Notes under the pieces: generated by a model
The model's database searches: none
Seen by the model: the letters and a program-made list of their open reading frames with translations, nothing else
What the model was told of the DNA's origin: nothing
Translations under genes and position numbers: made by a program
Assembly: GCA_016719565.1 (NCBI GenBank)
Contig: JADJYU010000005.1
Coordinates: forward strand, 186,001 to 250,000
DNA from: Ignavibacteria bacterium
GTDB taxonomy: Bacteria > Bacteroidota > Ignavibacteria > Tepidaquicellales > Tepidaquicellaceae
Length of the DNA: 64,000 nt
Direction of reading: 5' to 3'
Part shown: positions 17,869 through 28,537 of the stretch, in pieces
Position numbering within the stretch: the stretch's first letter is position 1
Layout: each line of letters opens with the position of its first letter

Positions 17869-19432
17869 TTATTCCCATTCTATAGTTGCAGGCGGTTTAG
17901 AGCTAATGTCATATACAACTCTGTTTACACCTTTAACTGAATTAATAATTTTATTTGAAATTGATGATAAAAATCTTTATCAAAAGCATAAAAGTCCGCA
18001 GTCATTCCGTCGGATGATGTTACAGCTCTCAGCGCAATTACATTTTCATAACTTCTTTCATCACCCATTACTCCGACTGTCTGTACCGGCAATAACACTG
18101 AGAACGCCTGCCAGATCTTTTCATATAAACCGTGAATCTTTAATTCATTAATATAAATTTCATCAGCTTCTTTTAATATATCCAGTTTTTCTCTTGTGAC
18201 ATCACTGAGAATTCTTATAGCAAGTCCCGGTCCCGGAAACGGATGCCTGTTTATAAAATTATCTCTAAGACCAAGCTTTTTCCCGATCTCTCTGACTTCG
18301 TCTTTAAATAATTCTCTGAATGGCTCTATGAGCTTTAGTTTCATTTTATCAGGAAGTCCGCCTACATTATGATGAGTTTTAATTTTTGATGAAGGTCCTT
18401 TTGAAGTTACGGATTCTATTACATCAGGATAGAGTGTACCCTGCACCAGAAATTTTACTCCTTTGATTTTCTTCGCTTCTTTTTCAAATACTTCTATAAA
18501 TGTATTTCCGATTATTTTCCGTTTCTTCTCCGGGTCAAATACACCGCTGAGTCTATTTATAAAAAGTTCAGATGCATTTACAAAAATCAGATTGAGTTTA
18601 TAATATTTTTCAAAAAGTTCTATAACTTTCCTGCTTTCATTTTTTCTCATCAGACCGTTGTCAATATGAATACATGTCAGATTTTCTCCAATGGCTTTAC
18701 TGACAAGCAATGCAGCAACTGAAGAATCAACTCCGCCGCTGAGAGCACATATAACATGACTCTTTCCCGCCTTTTTATTATCTCTTCAGTTTTCGATTCA
18801 ATAAAAGATTCCGGCTCGAATAAATTCTTTACACAGCATACACCGAATAAAAAATTATTAAGTATCTTTTTTCCAAATTCGGTATGGTTGACTTCGGGAT
18901 GGAATTGTAATCCGTAAATCCCTGCTTTAGGATATTCAAAACTGCAAATAACGCCGTTAATGCTTTTTGATGTTGCAATAAATTTCTGAGGCATTTTGTC
19001 CGTTGAATCACCGTGACTCATCCAGACATTAAGCTGAGTGTTAACGCCTTTATACAATTCTGAGTCACCGAATGTGTATTTTCGTGTTTCCGTATTGTCT
19101 GTGTATAGATGAGTGCAAACTGCCATTGTATAAACTGCATAACAGCTGCATACCGTAGCAAATACCCAGAACAGGAATTTTTTTCTTTATTAACAGATCA
19201 AGATCTGTTTTTGAAAACTTCGGAGAACCTTTGTCAGTAACGCTTGACGGACCTCCGGAAAATATCACACCTTTGAGGATGTGTGATTTTTCTTTTTCAT
19301 TAAGAAATTTTTTAAATTTAATTTGAACGGATGAATCTCAGAATAGACTTTAAACTCTCTTGTCCTCCTTGCTATCAGCTGAGTATACTGTGAACCGAAA
19401 TCAAGTATGAGGATCAGATCAGTTTTTTTCAA
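17869..19432 (-). CDS. guaA: GMP synthase (glutamine-hydrolysing), frame broken four times
   Basis: Converts XMP to GMP with ATP and glutamine; normally a core gene. The repaired product is about 521 residues, the usual size. The class-I glutaminase domain shows LILDFGSQYTQLIARR, ICYGMQ and LQFHPEV; the ATP-pyrophosphatase domain shows SGGVDSS; the C-terminus is KPPATIEWE. Breaks: 19308-19313 (T run one short), an indel near 19068-19085, 18772-18776 (T5 for T6, restoring KAGKSHVICALSGG) and 17969-17973 (A5 for A6, restoring DKDFLSSISNK). The start is TTG at 19432, inside the end of the kinase gene (14-base overlap), giving MKKTDLILILDFG. Confidence 0.93.
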
Positions 19433-20372
19433 TCTTAATTTTTGTTAAAAAATTTGTACTGCCGGATATCAGCAAATATGCTCCGTAAGCAGGAGAATGT
19501 TTTTTTTCAACTAATTTAACCTTCTTAAGTTTCATAATTTCTTTTTTTAATTTTCGTGACAATATATTTTCATTTTCCACTAAACTTCCGATCAAAGAAA
19601 TATCCATGACAATTTCAGGTCTTGCAATATTCAAATATGCATTTATATGATACATTAAATCTGCAACTGCTTCACTTACTATATTTTTACAAACTTCAGA
19701 ATTCTTTCCTGCAAGCTCAAGAACAACCGGAGTTATTTTTTGGATCTCAAATTTATTTTTAAAAATCCTGTCATTAAGATTTAATCTGTTTATTCCGAAT
19801 TTAACTCTAAGTAATTCAGATAATTCACTTTCCTTTTTTGTGAGAAAGGAAGTGTCATATTCTTTTGCGGCTATATTCAAAGCCTTCTTTCCGATCCAGT
19901 AACCGCTGCCTTCATCACCAATAACTCTCCCCCATCCGCCGACTCTGTTTATTTTATTATTATAATATCCATACAGTACCGAACCCGTACCGCTGATAAG
20001 AATTATACCGCTTCTTCCCTCAAATGCCCCGTATAGAGCAGTCAAAGCATCACTAGTAATTAAAGTATTTCTAATGCCGGACTTCTTTCGGAAAAGACTT
20101 TTCAGTTTCCTACGGTCACTCTCTTCTCTCGCACCTGCCAGCCCTATACATAATCCTTTACAGTTATTAATATCAAAACCGGCTTTTTTTACAGCAGTAA
20201 ATATGTATTCTGAAATACTTTCACAATAGCTGACGGGTCCGGAAACTGAATAATGTATTCCTTTGAATTTAAATTTTCTGATTAATCTGCCGTACTCACT
20301 GACTATAATCAATTCAAACTTTGTACCGCCGGAATCCGCGCCCAGGTAAAATTTTGTACCGGAAAAATTCAT
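19419..20372 (-). CDS. BadF/BadG/BcrA/BcrD-type ATPase, N-acetylglucosamine-kinase-like
   Basis: 317 residues of the ASKHA fold. The phosphate-1 loop is GADSGGTKFELI at residues 12-23; the adenosine and phosphate-2 segments are ISGTGSVLYGY and VGGWGRVIGDEGSGYWIGKKAL. This pattern matches the eukaryotic-type N-acetylglucosamine kinase/BadF family, which phosphorylates amino sugars, rather than the dehydratase activators with an iron-sulfur cluster. A role in sugar salvage for the cell wall is plausible. Its stop overlaps the TTG start of guaA, so the two are likely coupled. Confidence 0.86.
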   Translation of the reverse strand: MNFSGTKFYLGADSGGTKFELIIVSEYGRLIRKFKFKGIHYSVSGPVSYCESISEYIFTAVKKAGFDINNCKGLCIGLAGAREESDRRKLKSLFRKKSGIRNTLITSDALTALYGAFEGRSGIILISGTGSVLYGYYNNKINRVGGWGRVIGDEGSGYWIGKKALNIAAKEYDTSFLTKKESELSELLRVKFGINRLNLNDRIFKNKFEIQKITPVVLELAGKNSEVCKNIVSEAVADLMYHINAYLNIARPEIVMDISLIGSLVENENILSRKLKKEIMKLKKVKLVEKKHSPAYGAYLLISGSTNFLTKIKIEKN

Positions 20373-20556
20373 TGAGGCAAGTTATTAAATACAGAATCAA
20401 ATTAAAATTACAAAGTAATAAGCACAGAATTTTCCTGACTTAATTTCGCTAGATTATATCCCAAAATTTTCAATGTTTGTTTTTCAAATATCAAATATTT
20501 TAAAATCCATTCTTCCGATTATAATTATTATATTTGTTCACACAAAAAAATTAAAA

Positions 20557-21249
20557 TTGAAAAAAGAAGTTCTCGATAAAGGATTTATTGAAGTTTTAGA
20601 TAAATTGGGTACAGACCTCACAGTTGTTAATTCTGCAAGGGTTTCATTCGGAAAAAGGAAAGAAAAATTTGACGACAATGACAGAAAGCTTGTAAAATTT
20701 CTTGCAAAGAACAAGCACTGGTCGCCGTTCAGGCATCTGATGGTACAGTTTCATGTCAAAGCTCCGGAATTTGTTATGAGACAATGGTATAAACACGTGG
20801 TCGGCATAGAGACATCTTCAAGTTCTTCGGCAAAAGATCATGCGTGGAATGAGATCAGTGGAAGATATGTACCCGTAAGTGATTTCTATGTCCCCTCCAA
20901 CTGGAGGAGACAGTCCAAAGATAACAAACAGGCGTCAGAAGGAAGCATTGATGATCAGAAAATTGCCGGTAAAATATTTGAATCAGCAATGTCGGATATT
21001 CTTGATTCTTATAATAAACTTCTCGAAGCCGGTGTGGCAAAAGAACAGGCAAGAATGATACTTCCTCTTAATCAATATACTGAAGTATATTGGACAGCAT
21101 CATTTCAGGCAATAATGAATTTTATTGAACTCAGGGATGAAGATACGGCTCAGTGGGAGATCCGTGAATATGCAATTGCCATGAAAGAACTGATGCATGA
21201 AATTTTTCCGGAGATAACGGGAATATGGTTTGAAGTAAATTCACATTGA
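20557..21249 (+). CDS. thyX: Flavin-dependent thymidylate synthase ThyX
   Basis: Makes dTMP from dUMP using methylene-THF, FAD and NADPH. The TTG at 20557 gives 230 residues starting MKLKKEVLDKGFIEVLDK, the usual ThyX N-terminus. A longer frame from ATG 20473 would add 28 residues that are hydrophobic and unlike the family, so it is rejected. Conserved segments are VVNSARVSFGK, HWSPFRHLMVQFHVK, FVMRQWYKHVVG, WNEISGRY and ARMILPLNQYTEVYWTASF. The ThyX motif RHRxxSxNExSxRY appears here in the longer-loop variant, with NEISGRY kept. There are no partner genes in the transcript. Confidence 0.93.
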   Translation: MKKEVLDKGFIEVLDKLGTDLTVVNSARVSFGKRKEKFDDNDRKLVKFLAKNKHWSPFRHLMVQFHVKAPEFVMRQWYKHVVGIETSSSSSAKDHAWNEISGRYVPVSDFYVPSNWRRQSKDNKQASEGSIDDQKIAGKIFESAMSDILDSYNKLLEAGVAKEQARMILPLNQYTEVYWTASFQAIMNFIELRDEDTAQWEIREYAIAMKELMHEIFPEITGIWFEVNSH

Positions 21250-21278
21250 TTAAAATAATTCAATACTATCAGTAATTT

Positions 21279-22172
21279 TTAAGAAAAAATGCTTTTCAAA
21301 ACCTGACCTGCCATATTGGGATTTTCTTTAAATCTTCTGATAGAATATTCGTACCATCTTTTACCGAAAGGCACATAGATTCTCATTCTGTGCCCTTTGG
21401 CAACAGCTTCTTCGCGAAGATTCTCTTTAACTCCGAGCAGCATTTGAAATTCGTATTCGTCTTTTCTCAGATTTAATTCTTTAACCAGATTAACTGAATC
21501 TTTAATAAGAATTTCATCATGCGTGGCAATACCGCAGTAGGATTTTCTTTCAAACGCAATTCTTAATATTTTCATAAAATTATTCCTGATCTCATCCGGG
21601 TCTTTAAATGCAATTTTTTCAGGCTCTATATATATGCCTTTACAGATCCTGAAGTTCGCATTAATTTCCGTTAGTCTTTTAATGTCGTCCTCACTTCTTC
21701 TGAGATATGCCTGTATTACAATTCCTACATTATCAAATTTCTTTTTTACTGTTTCAAATATATTAATGGTAGATTCAGTTACGGAGGAATCCTCCATATC
21801 GATTCTCACAAATATGTTTAAGCTTTTTGCTTTTTCAAGAATTCCGCTTACCTGCTCCAGGCAGAAATCATGATCGATATTAAGACCAAGCATTGTAAGT
21901 TTTATAGACAAATTACAGTCAAGATTATTTTTACTGATCGCTTCTAATGTAATTATGTTTTCATCTTTAGAAAGAACGGCTTCACTCTTTTCATTAATGG
22001 ATTCACCCAATACATCGACAGTAGCCATAAGTCCTTTGCTGTTAAGAATCTTTACGCTGTGTACTGCATCTGAAACGCTGTCACCTGCAATATATTTATC
22101 AGCGAAAATCTTTACAACTTTTTTCGGCATTGCCTGAATTACAGGAACTAGAACAGTGTTTAGAATTCCCAT
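21279..22172 (-). CDS. Proline dehydrogenase
   Basis: 297 residues, a monofunctional FAD-dependent PRODH that oxidises proline to pyrroline-5-carboxylate. TIM-barrel signatures are present: SIKLTMLGLNID (strand with the catalytic lysine), FVRIDMEDSS, GIVIQAYLRRSEDDI, RICKGIYIEPEKIAF, GIATHDE and FQMLLGVKENLREE, and the C-terminal YVPFGKRWYEYSIRRFKENP helix whose RR binds the proline carboxylate. The P5C dehydrogenase is not adjacent. It converges on thyX from the other strand. Confidence 0.94.
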   Translation of the reverse strand: MGILNTVLVPVIQAMPKKVVKIFADKYIAGDSVSDAVHSVKILNSKGLMATVDVLGESINEKSEAVLSKDENIITLEAISKNNLDCNLSIKLTMLGLNIDHDFCLEQVSGILEKAKSLNIFVRIDMEDSSVTESTINIFETVKKKFDNVGIVIQAYLRRSEDDIKRLTEINANFRICKGIYIEPEKIAFKDPDEIRNNFMKILRIAFERKSYCGIATHDEILIKDSVNLVKELNLRKDEYEFQMLLGVKENLREEAVAKGHRMRIYVPFGKRWYEYSIRRFKENPNMAGQVLKSIFS

Positions 22173-22207
22173 TTTATTAATTTAATTTTTCTTTGCATAA
22201 ATTTTAA

Positions 22208-22594
22208 TTAAAGCTCATTTATATCTTTTCTTCCGCTGAAACCGTCGCTGATCGAATGCCAGAAGTTTAAACCATCCTCTCCTAAAAAATAACATAGATA
22301 TACTTCTTCGCCGTTACTTCTGATATATGGAAAATCTATCAGTCCGGTGTCAATATTCTTTATCTGAATTCCCATGTCTGTTATTTTTTTAACATTTTCA
22401 ATAAGAATAACCAGATCGTCGGGATATATACCGGATCCGTTTGTGCCGATCCCGCTGAAATAGTTATGTGAATAAATGTTATAACCGGTCTTATCGAGAT
22501 TTTTTTTTAGCTGAATAATTTCTTTAAGGATAGTTTTCACTGCCGGCAGGATTGCAACAGCTTCATTAAAAGTGAAATGTATTTTGTGCAGCAT
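22208..22594 (-). CDS. DUF2203 family protein
   Basis: 128 residues from the ATG at 22594. The family hallmarks are an N-terminal HFTFNEAVAILPAVKTILKEII helix, a central helical part, and the C-terminal signature DTGLIDFPYIRSNGEEVYLCYFLGEDGLNFWHSISDGFSGR. Its function is unknown. A longer frame starts at 22684, but its extra 30 residues run through the terminator hairpin at 22659-22692 and are hydrophobic, so the shorter start is preferred. Confidence 0.88.
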   Translation of the reverse strand: MLHKIHFTFNEAVAILPAVKTILKEIIQLKKNLDKTGYNIYSHNYFSGIGTNGSGIYPDDLVILIENVKKITDMGIQIKNIDTGLIDFPYIRSNGEEVYLCYFLGEDGLNFWHSISDGFSGRKDINEL

Positions 22595-22658
22595 CAGAAA
22601 ATATATTATAGTTGCTTTAATACAAAAATATTTCTTAACGATTTGATTTATAAGGTAA

Positions 22659-22692
22659 AAAAAAAGCATTCCGAAATTGATCAAAATGCTTT
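22659..22692 (-). terminator. Terminator of the 22839-23555 gene
   Basis: On the minus strand AAAGCATT (22685-22692) pairs with AATGCTTT (22663-22670) and is followed by a long T run. It terminates the sorted secreted-protein gene upstream and supports the shorter start of the DUF2203 gene. Confidence 0.7.
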
Positions 22693-22757
22693 AATGTACC
22701 GGTAAGAAAATTATTTTTAAATAGCTATGATGATTTTTACTTTTTAAAACATCCCTG

Positions 22758-22785
22758 AATCCCCTCCTTTCCCTGAGAGGGGATT
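22758..22785. repeat. Intergenic GC-rich hairpin (REP-like)
   Basis: AATCCCCTC and GAGGGGATT form a perfect nine-base stem around a ten-base loop. It is GC-rich in an AT-rich gap, has no T run, and resembles the dispersed palindromes found between genes in many Bacteroidota. It is the only copy of this type in the window. Confidence 0.5.
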
Positions 22786-22838
22786 TCACAAGCAAAGACC
22801 CAACCCTCATTAAATCTTACTTGCTTTCAAGGACGTAA

Positions 22839-23555
22839 TTATTTTAAGAGCATCATTTTTTTGTTTTCGGTAAAATTATCTGTTCTCAAAGTATATACAT
22901 AAGTTCCGCTCGGAAGATTTCCGGCATTAAATTCCAATTCATTCGAACCCTGTTTCAGTAATTCATTTTCAGCAAGCACAGCTACTGTTTCACCTTTCAT
23001 ATTGTATATTTTAAGAGAAACTTTATTACTTTCAGGTAATTCAAATCTTATTGATGTAACAGGATTAAATGGATTTGGGAAATTCTGTTCCAGATAATAT
23101 TTCTTATCAAGTATGTTTCCCTGATCTTCATTTTTTATACCGGATGTCCTGTCTACTTCTATTACAATTTCAAAATCTATTTTATCAGTAAACTGCTTAT
23201 TAATGAGACCGATTTCAGTCGGAACAAAAGGAATTTCGTTATTATCTACATCATTCGGATACGCCATTATTCTGATTTCGTCAGTGCTCAGTATAATTTT
23301 TCTGCTGACTTTAAAAGATCCGTCGGAATTAATACTGATAGTTTCGAGAACATTATATGTCCTTGACGATGGATCAATAGTCATGATTTTTACATTTCCT
23401 TCAGTAACCGGAGAGTGGTCATCTGAATAAAGAACCTTTCCGAAAATAAAATCGGGTGAAGATCCGGCATAAACCTGCCTGTTTACTAGTATCAGTGATA
23501 ATCCTGTTATCAAGACCAATACTGCTGATGTAGCTTTTAAATTAAAGGTTGTCAT
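22839..23555 (-). CDS. Secreted protein with type IX C-terminal sorting domain
   Basis: 238 residues. A signal peptide (AVLVLITGLSLILVNRQVYAG) is followed by an approximately 100-residue carboxypeptidase-regulatory-like beta domain (GKVLYSDDHSPVTEGNVKIMT). The C-terminal sorting module starts at YLEQNFPNPFNPVTSIRFELP and ends in GTYVYTLRTDNFTENKKMMLLK, where the classic strands and the terminal Lys/Leu are intact. Such proteins cross the outer membrane through type IX secretion and stay on the surface or are released. It ends at the hairpin-T terminator 22659-22692. Confidence 0.9.
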   Translation of the reverse strand: MTTFNLKATSAVLVLITGLSLILVNRQVYAGSSPDFIFGKVLYSDDHSPVTEGNVKIMTIDPSSRTYNVLETISINSDGSFKVSRKIILSTDEIRIMAYPNDVDNNEIPFVPTEIGLINKQFTDKIDFEIVIEVDRTSGIKNEDQGNILDKKYYLEQNFPNPFNPVTSIRFELPESNKVSLKIYNMKGETVAVLAENELLKQGSNELEFNAGNLPSGTYVYTLRTDNFTENKKMMLLK

Positions 23556-23600
23556 TTTTTTCTCCTCAGGAAAAAAGTTTGTTGAAATGTATTTATTATA

Positions 23601-24527
23601 TTAATATAAATTCTTAAAGTTCTTAACCGGTTTTTTTGCTTTTACTTTGTTTGTAACAAAATCTTTTAATTCCTTTGAATCGTTCCAGTAAAAATCAAAC
23701 AAGTCTAACATTTTCAAAGCAAAATCTTCATTTCTTATTATTATATCAGAATTATTATGCCGCGGAATATTCTTATCCTGAATATTTACAAAAACAATTT
23801 TTCTGTCAAAGATAGTCAGATTTGGTAATTGTTTCTCAGATATCCTGACCTGTTCACCAGCTTTTTCAAATTTTCTGCATATCCTTATAAGATCATCTAA
23901 CGCAGCATTCTTTCTGGAGTTATCTTTTATTATCTTAAAGTTATAGCTTGCTTCGTATATTGATCTGATAACACCGCCTCTTTTATAAAATTCAACTGCA
24001 GTCGTATCAAGTTCTTCTGAGACATATCCTTCAAGTCTTATCATAAATAATATTTCTGATTCCGCATTACTGAAAAGTTCAATAAATTTTTCTTGTCTGT
24101 GCTTGTTAAAGCCTCTGATAAGTTCAATATTGACTCTCCTGTTTTCATCTGATTCTTCCGACCTGTATAAATTCTTAAAATCTCCGAACGTATCTTTAAG
24201 ATTTTCAATTTTTGATTCATTCTGCTTTTTGATCTCCCTTTCTATTTTATCGCTAATTACTTCCGGATCGATCATTTCATATTTTAATATCGTATTGGTT
24301 TCGATCTCATTACAAAAACCTCTAACAGCAAATGATTTCAGAATTTCATAAACAGCGGTTCTTCTTACAGCAGCTTTCTCAGCAATTTCGGAAGCGCTTA
24401 ATGCAGAACCTTTCAGCAGTACTAAAAATACCTGTGATTCGTTTTCTTTAAATCCAATCTTTTGAAGCCTGCTGATTAATTCCTGAGATTGCAATATTGT
24501 TGTTTTTTGTTTAATGCAATATTGCAT
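23601..24527 (-). CDS. TrmB-like transcriptional regulator
   Basis: 308 residues. The N-terminal winged helix (about residues 17-85) matches the TrmB/sugar-specific regulator type: LQKIGFKENESQVFLVLLKGSALSASEIAEKAAVRRTAVYEILKSF. A coiled-coil linker (about 95-125) leads to a C-terminal ligand-sensing domain with PLD-like elements. The effector is unknown. Its upstream region faces the leuS terminator, so it is probably transcribed alone. Confidence 0.82.
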   Translation of the reverse strand: MQYCIKQKTTILQSQELISRLQKIGFKENESQVFLVLLKGSALSASEIAEKAAVRRTAVYEILKSFAVRGFCNEIETNTILKYEMIDPEVISDKIEREIKKQNESKIENLKDTFGDFKNLYRSEESDENRRVNIELIRGFNKHRQEKFIELFSNAESEILFMIRLEGYVSEELDTTAVEFYKRGGVIRSIYEASYNFKIIKDNSRKNAALDDLIRICRKFEKAGEQVRISEKQLPNLTIFDRKIVFVNIQDKNIPRHNNSDIIIRNEDFALKMLDLFDFYWNDSKELKDFVTNKVKAKKPVKNFKNLY

Positions 24528-24648
24528 TATTTTATTTAATAAGTCAAGAACTTTTTTTATGACCTAAATTTTTAATTTTTGAACTTAATCAATATTAATT
24601 TTTAATTTAACAAATTTTAATAGTGCAGAATGTTTACTTTATTTGCAA

Positions 24649-24686
24649 ATAAAAAAAGGCATGAAAAAATATTTTTTCCTGCCTTA
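24649..24686 (-). terminator. leuS terminator
   Basis: On the minus strand AAGGCAGGAAAAAATA folds back on TTTTTTCATGCCTT with one G/T-type mismatch, followed by seven T. It is 21 bases past the leuS stop. Confidence 0.85.
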
Positions 24687-24706
24687 ATAAATTTCCGGAA
24701 TGTTTT

Positions 24707-27291
24707 TTACTTTACAACTATATTCACCATTTTATTTTTAACTGTAATAATTTTGATTATCTGTTTGCCCAGTAGATATTTTTTTACATTTTCATTATCA
24801 AGAGCTTCATCTTCCAGAATTTTCTCTCCGGAATCAAAAGGCAGATCTGCTTTAGATCTGAGTTTTCCGTTCACCTGAAAAATTATTGTTACCGAATCTT
24901 CTTTAGTGAGTTCTCTATTATATGCTGGCCATTCTGCAGACTGAATGCTATCTTTATTTCCTAGTTTTTGCCATAACTCTTCTGTAATGTGAGGCGCAAA
25001 AGGAGAAAGCAATAATAGGAAATCTCTGATTACGTTTTTCGAGATCTCTTCGGTTTTATATAATTCATTTACAAATATCATAAGATATGAAATTGCTGTA
25101 TTGAACTTCATATCTCCGTCTTCAATATCTTCTGTAACTTTTTTAATTGTTTTGTGCAGAAGTTTTTTTAATTTTAAATCCGGCTCTGAATCTGTAATAT
25201 TATATTTCAGTCCGTCTGAATTTTCATCAATAATTACTCTCCATACTCTGTTTAAAAATCTGTTAAGACCTTCTATACCTTTTGTGCTCCAGGGCTTTGA
25301 AGCTTCAAGGGGACCCATAAACATTTCAAAAAGTCTCATTGAGTCAGCGCCAAATTCTCTAATCACGTCTTCAGGGTTTATTACATTGCCTCTTGACTTG
25401 CTCATCTTTACACCGTCTTCGCCGAGTATCATTCCCTGATTAAAAAGTTTTGAAATTGGTTCTTTATAATTTACATAACCAAGATCAAACAAAACCTTGT
25501 ACCAGAATCTTGCATAAATAAGATGCAGCACGGCATGCTCCTGTCCGCCGATATATAAATTCACAGGCATCCAGAATTTCTCAATTTCCTTATCACAAAA
25601 TACATTAGTATTCTCAGGGTCAAGATATCTGAGGAAATACCAGCATGAACCCGCCCACTGCGGCATTGTATTTGTCTCGCGTCTTGCATTTCTGCCTGAA
25701 TCAATATCAACTGTATTTACCCATTCATCTATAGTAGCAAGTGGTGATTCGCCTGTACCGCTTGGTTTATAAGAACCAACATCAGGAAGTGTCAGAGGCA
25801 GTTCAGATACATCTATGTCTTCAAAAGTACCATCTTCAAAATGAATTATCGGAAATGGTTCACCCCAGAATCTTTGTCTTGAGAACAACCAGTCCCGGAG
25901 TTTAAAATTTACTGATCTCTTTCCCTTTTGATTTGTTTCCAGCCATTCAATTATCTTATTTATTGCTTCACCTGATTTTAATCCGTTCAGAAAACCGGAA
26001 TTGACTGAAATGCCTTCTCCGAAAAAGCATTCGTTTCCATTTTTTGTGTTTTCAAGAAATGAATTCTTTTCATCATCTGAAATACTTTCCGGTAACACTA
26101 CGGGAATTATTTGCAGATCAAACTTTTTAGCAAATTCATTATCTCTTTCATCATGACCGGGTACACCCATAATAGCTCCTGTCCCATAGCTAGCCAGAAC
26201 ATAATCAGAAATTAACACCGGTATTTTTTCATCAGTTAATGGATGGAGAGCATATGCTCCTGTAAATTCACCGGTTTTATTTTTTGAAAGTTCTGTCCTT
26301 TCGAGATCCGATTTCCGTTCAGCTGTTCTTATGTAAGATTCAATTTTATTTTTTTCAGATCTTACAGTAATGTCATTCACAAATTTATGTTCAGGAGACA
26401 GAATGAGATAAGTTACTCCAAAAATAGTATCAGGTCTTGTAGTATAAACTTCTATTTCAAATTCATTATTCGTTTCCGGATTTATAATTTTAAATTTTAC
26501 TGTAGCACCTTCGCTTCTTCCAATCCAGTTTCTTTGAATTTCTTTTACATTTTTCGGCCAGTCAAGTTCATTAAGATCATTCAAAAGTCTGTCTGCATAT
26601 TCAGTAATTCTCATATTCCATTGTTTCATTTTTCTTCTTACAACCGTAAAACCTTTTTCAAGCTGATCAGGTACTTCTTCATTGGACAGGACAGTGCCAA
26701 GCTCAGGGCACCAGTTGACAGGCACTTCCGCAAGATATGCCATTCTGTAAGAATTCAAAAAGTCAAATTTTTCTTTTGCAGAGAGTCCCTCAGGAATTTT
26801 CAATTCACTGATATTTTTGCTTTGTTATCATTTTTATCATAAAATGAATTATATATTTTCAGAAAGATCCATTGAGTCCATTTGAAATAACTTTCATCGG
26901 CAGTGCTTAATTCTCTTTTCCAGTCGTATGAAAAACCTATGGATTTTAGCTGTTCCCTGAATCTGTTGATGCAATCAATTGTCCTTATCTTCGGATGAAT
27001 TCCTGTTTTGATGGCGTACTGTTCCGTCTGCAGACCGAAAGCATCCCAGCCCATAGGATGCATAACATTAAAACCTTTCATTCTTTTGTATCTGGCAATA
27101 ATGTCAGTAGCGGTATAACCTTCGGGATGACCTACATGCAGACCGTCTCCGCTCGGATACGGGAACATATCCAAAACGTAATACTTCGGTTTACTTTTAT
27201 CAAGTTTGACAAAATCAGGTGTCCGGAAAGTTTCATTTTCTTCCCAATACTTCTGCCACTTTTTTTCTATTTCAGTAAAATTGTATTTCAA
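24707..27291 (-). CDS. leuS: Leucyl-tRNA synthetase, frame broken near 26816
   Basis: Class I synthetase charging tRNA-Leu; 861 residues after repair. The HIGH-type motif is HVGHPEG (about 50), the editing domain carries TTRPDTIFGVTYLIL and the later DERD (about 320-350), and KMSKSRGN lies near 628, with a normal anticodon-binding C-terminus. The upstream frame ends KNDNKAKISVN; the downstream frame begins ISELKIPEGLSAKEKFDF. One T missing from the T5 run at 26814-26818 (read as A6 in the gene, giving AKNISELK) joins them exactly. Every other motif is intact, which argues for a sequence error. Confidence 0.96.
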
Positions 27292-27795
27292 TATTAATTT
27301 TTTAATATAATAAATAATAATTACACTGCTGTGATTGTTATTGTATATGATTATCTCGAAATTTAGATAAATTCACTTCACAATATAAATTACCGGTTAA
27401 ATTATAAAGCTGTATTATTCTTTTTAAAAAAATCAGATCAAATCTAAAAATAATTTTTAAAAAAGATTTTATACCACGCTTCTGAAGGAAGGTGATCTCT
27501 TTTCAATAAATTCTATCTATACACTTAATTAGATTGGGCTTAAAAATAGTCTATTTTAAGAATTAATTCATTACTTTTTTTCATCCTCAATTAGATGAAA
27601 ATAAATAATGAAAGCAGTTATCATTATTACATAATCCGATAAGTGAATATAATTTATTTAAAATATTGAAGTAAATATTGAATTTATGACTTAATAGTGA
27701 TTGATACTGAATTACGGAAATTCATCAGGAAAAATTAAGCTGTTCAATTTTCTAAATTGAAAAACTATTTTAATAAAAGTATATTTGCACATATT
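27292..27795. other. AT-rich gap between divergent leuS and yggS
   Basis: About 500 bases between the leuS start (minus strand) and the yggS ATG (plus strand). I see no open frame of useful length, no hairpin with a T run, no tRNA, and no T-box or other leader that I can recognise. Promoters for both genes are expected here but cannot be picked out from the general AT richness. Confidence 0.6.
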
Positions 27796-28497
27796 ATGAA
27801 GATTTTATCAAATTATTCTTCGCTAAAGGAAAAAATCAGGGAAGTATGTGAAAGATGCGGGAGGAATCCCGATGAAATTACTATAGTCGCCGTAAGCAAG
27901 ACCTTTCCTTTTACGCGTATCATAGAATTGAATTCAGCAGGTCATTTAGATTTCGGAGAAAATAAAATCCGGGAAATGAGGGACAAGTACTATAATATAT
28001 CATTTCAGTACAGCGGAAAGATAAATTGGCATATGGTAGGACACCTACAGTCAAATAAAGTGAAGGATATTATTGCTTTTATTCATCTAATTCAGTCTGT
28101 GGATACATATAATCTGGCTGAAGTCATTGACAATACAGCAAAAAAAATTAACAGAAAGATTGATATTCTTGTTCAGGTTAACACGAGCAAAGAAGAACAA
28201 AAATTCGGAGCAGCGCCTGATGAGACCGAAAGACTTTGTAAACAAATATCACTGTTGGAAAACGTTAATGTAAAAGGACTGATGACAATTGCTAAGATGA
28301 CTGATGACAGGGATGAAATCAGAAGCAATTTCAGAACGCTGAAAGAGCTGCATGACCGGATAAAACCTGAATTTCCCGATTTCAAATATTTATCAATGGG
28401 AATGACAGATGATTTTGACATAGCGATAGAAGAAGGATCCAATATGCTGAGAATAGGCAGTGCAATATTCGGGGAGAGAATAAACCCGGTTCAATAG
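27796..28497 (+). CDS. YggS-family pyridoxal phosphate homeostasis protein
   Basis: 233 residues from the ATG at 27796; a frame open from 27757 adds 13 non-family residues and is not preferred. This is the PROSC/YggS fold-type III PLP protein, which keeps PLP in balance rather than catalysing a known reaction. It has the PLP-lysine strand IVAVSKTFP, the FGENKIREMRDKY loop, INWHMVGHLQSNKV, LVQVNTSKEEQKFGA, GLMTIAKM and YLSMGMTDDFDIAIEEGSNMLRIGSAIFG. It heads a yggS-divIVA-pnp group, an arrangement common for cell-division-linked YggS genes. Confidence 0.95.
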   Translation: MKILSNYSSLKEKIREVCERCGRNPDEITIVAVSKTFPFTRIIELNSAGHLDFGENKIREMRDKYYNISFQYSGKINWHMVGHLQSNKVKDIIAFIHLIQSVDTYNLAEVIDNTAKKINRKIDILVQVNTSKEEQKFGAAPDETERLCKQISLLENVNVKGLMTIAKMTDDRDEIRSNFRTLKELHDRIKPEFPDFKYLSMGMTDDFDIAIEEGSNMLRIGSAIFGERINPVQ

Positions 28498-28537
28498 CAA
28501 TTTAATTTTAAAGACATATATAATTTTTTTTTAAAAA

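Noticed and set aside
20473..20556. N-terminal extension of ThyX
   Set aside because: The extra residues are hydrophobic and unlike the family; TTG at 20557 gives the normal start.
22595..22684. N-terminal extension of the DUF2203 protein
   Set aside because: It runs through the terminator hairpin of the upstream gene and is not family-like.
17216..26818. Programmed frameshifting in guaA, leuS and the binding protein
   Set aside because: There is no shared slippery heptamer and stimulating structure; runs of only five bases are short for slippage, and an intact longer A run exists in dinG without a break.
27292..27795. T-box or other leader upstream of leuS
   Set aside because: I could find no specifier loop, antiterminator sequence or terminator before the leuS start.
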